Shown piece after piece: positions 7,606 to 13,873 of a stretch of 64,000 bases of DNA; the stretch's first letter is position 1; every line of letters starts with the position of its first letter. The DNA is taken from NCBI GenBank assembly GCA_000171875.1, contig ABHI01000006.1, positions 1-64,000 on the forward strand, given 5' to 3'. The notes beneath the pieces were generated by a model, which was not told the DNA's origin, made no database searches, and saw only the letters and a list, made by a program, of their open reading frames with translations. The DNA comes from Flavobacteriales bacterium ALC-1. GTDB lineage: Bacteria; Bacteroidota; Bacteroidia; Flavobacteriales; Flavobacteriaceae. The translations under genes were made by a program, and so were the position numbers.

Positions 7606-8100
7606 ATGGAAATTAAAATTAGACTCATCGTATTAATGCTAAGTATACTATTTACAGGACTTTCAGCAGGTTTATGTTTTACTTGGTCCAATGCCATTAC
7701 GCCTGGCATAGGGAGATTAGACGATTTAGGTTTTTTACAAGCTTTTCAAGCCATGAATCGTTCGATTCTTAATGCTAGTTTTCTCATTGTCTTTTTAGGG
7801 CCTGTGCCGCTGCTTTTTGCAAATGCCATTTTACATCGTAATGCAAATCCAGTCACGTTTAAGTCTTTTTTAATAGCAGCCATTTTATACGTCGTTGGTA
7901 TAGGTCTTATTACGGTTTTTAAAAATGTTCCGCTCAATGAGATGTTGGACAAGACGGTATTGGAAAACTTATCAGCATTAGAGCTTAATGAGTTGAGAGC
8001 AAAATTTGAACAACCATGGAACCGTTGGCATATTCAGCGTACCATAACATCGTTTACAGCATTTGCCCTCTTGCTAGTTGGACTTATATATTCCAAATAG
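7606..8100 (+). CDS. DUF1772 (anthrone oxygenase-like) membrane protein
   Basis: A 164-residue protein with four predicted helices. The first helix carries GLSAGLCFTWSNAITPGIGRL, and a middle loop begins VPLNEML (about 109-115), followed by a C-terminal WNRWHIQRT. These features fit the DUF1772 / anthrone-oxygenase-like family. Members are often next to NAD(P)H-binding proteins, as here. Biochemical function is unproven. The 85-nt gap to the next gene shows no terminator, so co-transcription is likely. Confidence 0.8.
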   Translation: MEIKIRLIVLMLSILFTGLSAGLCFTWSNAITPGIGRLDDLGFLQAFQAMNRSILNASFLIVFLGPVPLLFANAILHRNANPVTFKSFLIAAILYVVGIGLITVFKNVPLNEMLDKTVLENLSALELNELRAKFEQPWNRWHIQRTITSFTAFALLLVGLIYSK

Positions 8101-8185
8101 AACATTATAAATAGTAATCAAAAAACGAACAAAAAAGGCTTCAGATTTCTGAAGTGAAGTATAAATCAAATAAAAAAATAAAATT

Positions 8186-9028
8186 ATGAACAGTAACATT
8201 TTAGTTATCGGGGGAACAGGAAAAACAGGTCGCCGAGTAGTAAAACAATTACAAAACAAAGGTATAGAACCTCGAATTGGTTCAAGAAGTGCATCGCCTA
8301 GCTTCGATTGGGATGACAAAAGCACTTGGGTAAATGCCTTAAATGGTGTAGAACGTATGTATGTAACTTATTATCCAGATTTGGCCGTTCCTGGTGCCAA
8401 AGAAGCGATACAAGAATTAACCCAATTGGCTAAAATTTCAGGAGTTAAAAAAATTGTTTTGCTTTCCGGAAAAGGGGAAACCGAAGCTGAGGCCTGCGAA
8501 AAAATAGTCATGGATTCTGGTATAGATTATACTATTGTAAGAGCCTCTTGGTTTAACCAAAATTGGAGTGAAAGCTTCTTTTTAGACCCAATATTGTCCG
8601 GAGAAGTAGCATTACCATTATCGGACGTTCTAATTCCATTTGTTGATGCTAATGACATTGCAGAAGTCGCTGCAACAGTCTTGCTTGATGACACTTATAA
8701 CGGAGATATCGTTGAAGTGACAGGTCCAGAATTAATCAACTTTAAAGATGTTGTTACTATGATTTCGAAAGCCAGTAACAGAAGTCTAAACTTTCATGAT
8801 ATCACACTGCAGCAGTATGTTGAAGGTATGAAACAACAACAAATACCTGGTGACGTGGTGTGGTTAATAGAGTATTTGTTTAGCCATGTGTTAACCAACC
8901 CTAACAATCAGTTGGTGGTTAATGATGTGGAACGAGTTTTGGGCAGAAAAGCAAAGCCCTTTTCAGCTTATGCCGAAGAAACCGCAAAAACTGGAATTTG
9001 GAATTCAGAAATAGTGGAATCTTACTAA
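8186..9028 (+). CDS. NAD(P)H-binding NmrA-like protein
   Basis: A 280-residue atypical short-chain dehydrogenase. The N-terminal Rossmann motif is VIGGTGKTGRRV (residues 6-17), followed by a basic Arg-Ser-Arg-like NADP contact (IGSRSAS). The catalytic Tyr-x-x-x-Lys is not evident, as is usual for NmrA/QorB-type proteins that sense or reduce quinones and similar small molecules. The C-terminal part is helical. With the Crp/Fnr regulator, DoxX and FMN reductase it suggests a redox-stress or electrophile-response set. A strong hairpin follows at 9038-9076. Confidence 0.85.
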   Translation: MNSNILVIGGTGKTGRRVVKQLQNKGIEPRIGSRSASPSFDWDDKSTWVNALNGVERMYVTYYPDLAVPGAKEAIQELTQLAKISGVKKIVLLSGKGETEAEACEKIVMDSGIDYTIVRASWFNQNWSESFFLDPILSGEVALPLSDVLIPFVDANDIAEVAATVLLDDTYNGDIVEVTGPELINFKDVVTMISKASNRSLNFHDITLQQYVEGMKQQQIPGDVVWLIEYLFSHVLTNPNNQLVVNDVERVLGRKAKPFSAYAEETAKTGIWNSEIVESY

Positions 9029-9037
9029 ATCTTTAAC

Positions 9038-9076
9038 TGAGGCTCTACATAGCACTTTAAGTGAATTAGAGCCTCA
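9038..9076 (+). terminator. Hairpin after the NmrA-like gene
   Basis: A perfect 10-bp stem (TGAGGCTCTA / TAGAGCCTCA) encloses a 19-nt loop that can pair further. Only a weak T-rich stretch follows, so it may be an inefficient terminator or an mRNA-stabilising hairpin. It lies within segment C7. Confidence 0.6.
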
Positions 9077-9093
9077 ATAATTTAAATAAGAAC

Positions 9094-9849
9094 ATGATGA
9101 TAGTTTCTTATCCGTTGATAAAACCTAAATATTATAAGTCGCTATTGATAGAATTAGTGAATTTTATAAGGCGTCCGAAAAATGAGCCATCCATTGAGAA
9201 AAGCACTAGACATAAAATTTACGATACCATAGGTCTCTTTCTTATAAAGCTTGTTTTTAGCATTACGGTTGCCTCACTATTACAGTTGGTGTATGAGCCC
9301 GAAAATCAGACATCAGTTAGTATGTCCGAAAGATTTGGACCATTAGCCTTGCTTTTAGTGGGAGGAATCATTTTACCCATATTTGAAGAAATTACTTTTA
9401 GATTATCACTAAAATTTAAGCCTCTTTATCTGGCATTAACTTCAGGAACATTTACCTATTACATCATGACTAAAGCTGTTTTTAAAAGCCGGCTATCTAT
9501 GGTGGATGACACCTTTTGGTATAGAGTGCTAGTAGGAGTTATGACAATGTTAATAGTATATATGATATCTAGTAGGAGACCTATAAGACAAGTTTTACAA
9601 CAGTTTTGGAAAACACAGTTTAAGTGGATTTATTATTTATCGTGTATCAGTTTTGCTTGGTTACACATTTTTAATTTCGAATTAAATGTTGCCAATCTAT
9701 TATTACTACCTATATTGACGCTTCCACAATTATTTAGCGCCACCATTACAGGATACACAAGAGTCGCTTTTGGATTTAAATATCCTTTGTTAATCCATAT
9801 GGCAACTAACACCCTATTCCTATCCTTAACTTTCTTGCCTCTCAAATAA
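9094..9849 (+). CDS. CPBP-family intramembrane protease (Abi-like)
   Basis: A 251-residue membrane protein with about seven predicted helices. It carries all three CPBP/Abi motifs: EExxxR as EEITFR (about residue 99), FxxxH as FAWLH (about 188), and HxxxN as HMATN (about 235). Members are membrane glutamate/histidine proteases related to CAAX prenyl endopeptidases. In bacteria some process peptides or relate to bacteriocin immunity; the substrate here is unknown. It is the last gene of segment C7 and stops 71 nt before the segment end tattgccaac (9921-9930). Confidence 0.85.
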   Translation: MMIVSYPLIKPKYYKSLLIELVNFIRRPKNEPSIEKSTRHKIYDTIGLFLIKLVFSITVASLLQLVYEPENQTSVSMSERFGPLALLLVGGIILPIFEEITFRLSLKFKPLYLALTSGTFTYYIMTKAVFKSRLSMVDDTFWYRVLVGVMTMLIVYMISSRRPIRQVLQQFWKTQFKWIYYLSCISFAWLHIFNFELNVANLLLLPILTLPQLFSATITGYTRVAFGFKYPLLIHMATNTLFLSLTFLPLK

Positions 9850-9927
9850 TTTCAGTGTAAAACCAATGGTAAAACAAAAGTTTTAATAACGTAGACACAT
9901 TATTGGTATGAAATAATAACTATTGCC

Positions 9928-10049
9928 AACAACGTGTATAAGTAATAGCGGTTTAAGTTCTAATTCCTGTCGCTGTTACTTTTAATTTTGTAAATTACCT
10001 TCTGAAAAGTAGTGCTAAAAATCCGCTACTACTCATACACAAGACCGTT
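9928..10049 (+). repeat. attC-like site R8
   Basis: Core AAC 9928-9930, spacer aac, left stem GTGTATAAGTAATAGCGG (9934-9951). The right stem in reverse complement is GTGTATGAGTAGTAGCGG (10023-10040), then spacer aagacc and core GTT 10047-10049. Sixteen of 18 stem positions match, and the two exceptions are the invariant A versus G positions 7 and 12. The interior differs completely from the other sites and has no clear central hairpin. Confidence 0.8.
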
Positions 10050-10072
10050 GTGGTGCATATAAACAAAACGAA

Positions 10073-10717
10073 ATGGAAAATAAATTTAAAATATCTTTCA
10101 CTGTTATTCTGATTTTAACAATAATTGGATGTCAAAACATTAACAAAAAAGAAAATGTATCAGAGCAAAAAGAAACAGCATTGGTTCAAATGGAATTTGG
10201 AAAGTGGAATAATCAAAATGACAGTCTAGGCGTTGAATTAGATGTCAATAATTTCGAAAACTGGCTTGAATTAATTAATCGGGCAGAAAAAATAGTCTGT
10301 AATGATAGTATCCCAAAAATAACTTCTACAACAGATAGCGAAATTAAAACCATTTATTTCAGAAACACTTGTTCAAAAGAAGATTCCTTTAGAATTATTA
10401 AAACTAAAAATGTAATTTCAATCTATAATAATAAGATTAGTAAAAATAAAGAATCTGGTATTCCTTTGGATAGTTTAGAAAATGTTCTAAGGAAAAATAT
10501 TGAAAATAACGGAGAAAACCTAGAGCTGAGTGAAAGCCCAGAAAAGCTAATGATATGTATTCAGTATGATGATAAAAATGATTTTGAGAATCTACCCAAC
10601 ACCTTAAAGCAACTTACAGAAACCTATTACCGAATTACAAATAAAACGGATTTGAAAATACTTTTAGTTGATAAAAAATACTTTAGTCCACCACCAAGGC
10701 CAAAAGATGAAATTTAA
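10073..10717 (+). CDS. Predicted lipoprotein, cargo of segment C8
   Basis: A 214-residue protein of unknown function. The signal MENKFKISFTVILILTIIGC ends in a lipobox Ile-Ile-Gly-Cys20. The mature part is acidic and Asn-rich, has two further Cys (near residues 82 and 103) that could form a disulfide, and ends in a Pro-rich tail (SPPPRPKDE). ATG 10073 lies 26 nt after the R8 core GTT. The segment end gcaccacaac (10725-10734) mirrors gttgtggtgc (10047-10056) exactly. Confidence 0.75.
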   Translation: MENKFKISFTVILILTIIGCQNINKKENVSEQKETALVQMEFGKWNNQNDSLGVELDVNNFENWLELINRAEKIVCNDSIPKITSTTDSEIKTIYFRNTCSKEDSFRIIKTKNVISIYNNKISKNKESGIPLDSLENVLRKNIENNGENLELSESPEKLMICIQYDDKNDFENLPNTLKQLTETYYRITNKTDLKILLVDKKYFSPPPRPKDEI

Positions 10718-10731
10718 AAAATACGCACCAC

Positions 10732-10884
10732 AACAACGTGTATAATTTATTGCTTGTGCAATGATTACTCGGACACGAGCGTAGCGAACTGGCGCTAGCA
10801 AAATCCTTCGGAATTTCCTCTGGTTCGTTTTTGTTTACTAATTTAGTTGCTGAAACACGCAACTGAACCATACACGAACACGTT
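10732..10884 (+). repeat. attC-like site R9 (extended variant)
   Basis: Core AAC 10732-10734, spacer aac, left stem GTGTATAATTTATTGC from 10738. The right stem (reverse complement GTGTATGGTTCAGTTGC) ends at ATACAC 10870-10875, then spacer gaacac and core GTT 10882-10884. At 153 bp it is about 30 bp longer than most sites because of extra sequence (about 10772-10800) before an imperfect central hairpin (AAAATCC-TTC-GGAATTT, about 10799-10815). Confidence 0.75.
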
Positions 10885-10963
10885 GGCAGTAATACCAAAT
10901 AACGCAATCACTAAGACAATTGTATAAGTTGAATTTGAGTCATAAAAAACAAGAAGTTGTAAA

Positions 10964-13561
10964 ATGAAGAATATTCTTAACCTCCAACGACTATTGGTTT
11001 TAACTATAGCTGTGATTTCCTTTTGTGGATGTAAAAAAAACATTCCTTCTGTATATGAAATTGAATTAAAAAATAACTGGAGTTTTCAAAAAGTGGGTGA
11101 TTCACTATGGCTAAATGCTACGGTACCTGGTTCAGTCCATTTAGATTTGTTAAACAATAAAAAAATAAAAGATCCTTTTTTTAGATTAAACGAGCATAAG
11201 TTGCAATGGATTGATAAAGAAGATTGGCAGTACAAAACAAATTTCGATATTTCAGAAAATGAGTTGTCAAAACAAAATATAGAATTAGATTTTTTTGGTT
11301 TAGACACCTACAGCAAAATCTTTTTGAACGACTCATTAGTCTTGCAAACTAACAATATGTTTAGAAACTATGTTATTGATTGTAAACCCCTCTTGAAAAA
11401 AGGAAAAAACACATTACAGGTAGTATTTGAATCGCCTATTAATACAGGTGTTCAAAAGCATGATCGAATAGAATATAAATTTCCTGAATCTGGCAATGAT
11501 TTAGCTGAAATAGGGAAAGTTAAAGGTGCTAAAAAGGTAAGTATTTTTACAAGAAAGGCAGGATATCATTTCGGCTGGGATTGGGGCCCTCGATTGGTTA
11601 CTTCTGGTCTTTGGAAACCTGTAAAAATGAGAGGATGGTCTCATCATAAAATTAAAGATTTATTTATTAAACAAAACCGTTTAGATAGTATCGCTAGCTT
11701 AACTGCTATGATTGAAGTAGATGTAAAAGGAGAAACAAAAAAAAATAATGTTGAGGTATTCGTAAATAAAAAATCAATTAAGATAGTTGATGTTGAATTA
11801 ATGAATGGGAAAAACACACTAGAAATTCCATTTGAAATAGAAAACCCTAAATTATGGTGGCCTAATGGCATGGGAAAACAGGTTTTATATGATGTAGAAG
11901 TAAAAATCAATTCAAATTCATACACAGATTCTAAATCACATAGAGTTGGCCTACGTACCATAGAATTAATTACGGAAGCAGACTCTATAGGCTCTGCATT
12001 TTATTTTAAAGTTAATGGGCATGCAGTATTTATGAAAGGTGCAAATTATATTCCACAAGACCCATTTCCATCTCGAGTCAAAAAGTCAAATTATGAGTTC
12101 ATTCTAAATTCGGCAAAAGAGGCCAATATGAATATGATTCGTGTTTGGGGAGGCGGTATCTATGAAAATGATGAGTTTTATGATTTATGTGATGAAAAAG
12201 GGTTATTGGTTTGGCAAGATTTTATGTTTGCTTGTGCCATGTATCCTGGCGATGAAGCTTTCCTTAAAAATGTAAAGCAAGAAGCTATAGATAACGTAAA
12301 ACGATTAAGGAATCATACATCAATTGCTCTGTGGTGTGGAAATAATGAAAATCAATGGGCTTGGCAAAATTGGGGATGGAAAGAGGAAGTAGCTAAAGAA
12401 CAATCTCAGGAAGTGGCTGATATGATGTGGAAATCATATGATGATTTATTTCATAAAATTCTTCCTGAAGTAGTAAAGCAATATGACGGTAATCGTGCTT
12501 TTTGGTCATCATCACCAAGCAGTGCGCGTGGTAAAAAGATATCCTTTACTGAAGGAGATTATCATTATTGGGATGTTTGGTGGGGGAAAAAACCATTCGA
12601 GAATTATAACACAGCTATCCCACGTTTTATGTCAGAATTTGGATTTCAGTCATTTCCGGAATTTTCTTCAGTAAAAAAATACACGAATCCAGAAGACTAT
12701 GATGTATATTCAGAAGTGATGAAATCTCACCAAAGATCAAGTATCGGTAATATTACAATTGAAGAATATATGTTACGATATTATAAAAAACCAAAAGATT
12801 TTGAAAATTTTTTATATGTGAGTCAATTACTTCAAGCAGATGGTGTTAATGTTGGCTTTGAAGCACACAGAAGAAATAAAGATATATGTATGGGGAGCCT
12901 ATATTGGCAACTTAATGATTGTTGGCCAGTAGCGTCATGGTCAAGTATCGATTATTTTGGAAAATGGAAAGCGCTTCATTACAAGGCAAAAAAATCTTTT
13001 CGAAATTTTTTAGTGAGCTATGAACAGGATGAAGAAAGCATAAATGTATTTGTAGTTTCAGATTCCATTAATAATACAAATGCACAGCTTAACGTTCGTT
13101 TAATTGATTTTGAAGGAAATGAATTAAAGCAGTGGAATAAAACTGTTTCCATTACAGCAAACAGTAGCGAAAGTCACTTAAAATTAATTAAATCTGATTT
13201 TTTAAATACAGCCATAGCCAATAAAATTCTTATTTACTCAGAATTAGTATCTAATAAAAAAGTCTTGTCAGAAAACATAATGTATTTTGTGCCTAATAAA
13301 GAATTGGAACTTACTAAGCCAAAAATCACCTATTCCTTACATGAAAACAAAACTCAGTTTATTGTTGAATTACAAACGGATAAATTGGCTAAAAATGTAT
13401 TTTTATCAGTAGATTCTGCTTATAATTTTTCTGATAATTACTTTGACATGCTTCCCTCGAGTAAAAAATATTTAACTATAAAAAAAGACGAATCAGATGA
13501 ACTAGAATCACTTATACAGTCCTTTAAAATTGTAACTTTGATAGATAGTTATGATAACTAA
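10964..13561 (+). CDS. GH2 beta-mannosidase, predicted lipoprotein, segment C9
   Basis: An 865-residue glycoside hydrolase of the GH2 beta-mannosidase type. A lipoprotein signal ends SFCGC (about residues 19-23). It is followed by the sugar-binding jelly roll (about 35-220), an immunoglobulin-like domain, the TIM barrel and two C-terminal beta domains. The acid/base is Glu462 in Cys-Gly-Asn-Asn-Glu, and the nucleophile is Glu558 in Met-Ser-Glu-Phe-Gly. It should hydrolyse beta-mannosides at the cell surface or in the periplasm. The gene starts 82 nt after the R9 core and ends 126 nt before the R10 core. Its segment ends mirror at 9 of 10 positions. Confidence 0.92.
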   Translation: MKNILNLQRLLVLTIAVISFCGCKKNIPSVYEIELKNNWSFQKVGDSLWLNATVPGSVHLDLLNNKKIKDPFFRLNEHKLQWIDKEDWQYKTNFDISENELSKQNIELDFFGLDTYSKIFLNDSLVLQTNNMFRNYVIDCKPLLKKGKNTLQVVFESPINTGVQKHDRIEYKFPESGNDLAEIGKVKGAKKVSIFTRKAGYHFGWDWGPRLVTSGLWKPVKMRGWSHHKIKDLFIKQNRLDSIASLTAMIEVDVKGETKKNNVEVFVNKKSIKIVDVELMNGKNTLEIPFEIENPKLWWPNGMGKQVLYDVEVKINSNSYTDSKSHRVGLRTIELITEADSIGSAFYFKVNGHAVFMKGANYIPQDPFPSRVKKSNYEFILNSAKEANMNMIRVWGGGIYENDEFYDLCDEKGLLVWQDFMFACAMYPGDEAFLKNVKQEAIDNVKRLRNHTSIALWCGNNENQWAWQNWGWKEEVAKEQSQEVADMMWKSYDDLFHKILPEVVKQYDGNRAFWSSSPSSARGKKISFTEGDYHYWDVWWGKKPFENYNTAIPRFMSEFGFQSFPEFSSVKKYTNPEDYDVYSEVMKSHQRSSIGNITIEEYMLRYYKKPKDFENFLYVSQLLQADGVNVGFEAHRRNKDICMGSLYWQLNDCWPVASWSSIDYFGKWKALHYKAKKSFRNFLVSYEQDEESINVFVVSDSINNTNAQLNVRLIDFEGNELKQWNKTVSITANSSESHLKLIKSDFLNTAIANKILIYSELVSNKKVLSENIMYFVPNKELELTKPKITYSLHENKTQFIVELQTDKLAKNVFLSVDSAYNFSDNYFDMLPSSKKYLTIKKDESDELESLIQSFKIVTLIDSYDN

Positions 13562-13686
13562 TATTGGAGTACTGAATATGATTGTCTAAAAAGTAAGTAG
13601 TAAGTCTTTTACTTGTGTTAAGTAAACTTTGACAAATAATAAATAGGTATTATGGAAAATGAGGATGAAAAATAAAAACTACGGCC
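13562..13686 (+). other. Tail of segment C9 without a recognisable gene
   Basis: This A/T-rich stretch between the mannosidase stop and the R10 core contains only an 8-codon ATG frame (about 13652-13675). Like other segment ends it finishes with aataaaaact before the variable bases. I see no terminator or other gene in it. Confidence 0.4.
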
Positions 13687-13807
13687 AACACCGTATATAA
13701 TTTATTGCTTGTTCTAGCCTACTTACGAAAGTCCTCGCGGACTTTCTATCTGTGTATTTGCTAAATTTAGTACCTTAACACGCAACGAAATCATACACAA
13801 ACACGTT
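13687..13807 (+). repeat. attC-like site R10, last of the array
   Basis: Core AAC 13687-13689, spacer acc, left stem GTATATAATTTATTGC from 13693. The right stem (reverse complement GTGTATGATTTCGTTGC) ends at ATACAC 13793-13798, then spacer aaacac and core GTT 13805-13807. The central hairpin GAAAGTCC-TCGC-GGACTTTC (13727-13746) is perfect and includes a G-C pair where R7 has A-T. The right flank (gttaaaaaag) runs into a terminator and is not repeated later in the window, so this marks the array end. Confidence 0.8.
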
Positions 13808-13820
13808 AAAAAAGTCTAAT

Positions 13821-13858
13821 AAAAAAAGCACAGTTTTAAAACTGTGCTTTTTGCTTTT
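13821..13858. terminator. Bidirectional terminator between array and E2 gene
   Basis: An 11-bp perfect stem (AGCACAGTTTT / AAAACTGTGCT, 13828-13849) is flanked by an A run on the left and a T run on the right. It therefore ends transcripts of both the + strand array and the - strand E2 gene. Confidence 0.85.
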
Positions 13859-13873
13859 TTTCAAAGGAATTAG

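Larger units (their letters stand above)
1..13807 (+). mobile_element. Integron-like gene cassette array (3' part)
   Basis: Ten related inverted-repeat sites separate ten cargo segments (C0 partial, C1-C9 complete), all coding on the + strand. Each complete segment begins GTT plus variable bases and ends with the reverse complement of those bases plus AAC. Most cargo ORFs start 13-26 nt after the core GTT and stop 9-20 nt before the next core, so single-gene segments hold little but the gene. The array ends at 13807, directly before the terminator of a convergent core-metabolism gene. No recombinase is visible; by integron logic it would lie left of base 1. That the segments move is inferred, not seen. 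Confidence 0.7.

Noticed and set aside
13652..13675. Eight-codon ATG frame in the C9 tail as a peptide gene
   Set aside because: Too short, no ribosome binding signal, and expected by chance in this composition.
280..13807. The repeats as a CRISPR array
   Set aside because: Repeats are long, imperfect and structured, the intervals are 0.5-4.7 kb and contain genes, and no cas genes are present.
280..13807. The repeats as IS or MITE terminal repeats
   Set aside because: No transposase is present, there are no flanking direct target repeats, and the terminal bases vary with each segment in inverted form rather than being constant as in a transposon end.
280..13807. The sites as ordinary transcription terminators
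   Set aside because: There is no T tract after the hairpins, the sites are over 120 bp with conserved outer cores, and mismatches favour the strand not transcribed with the genes.
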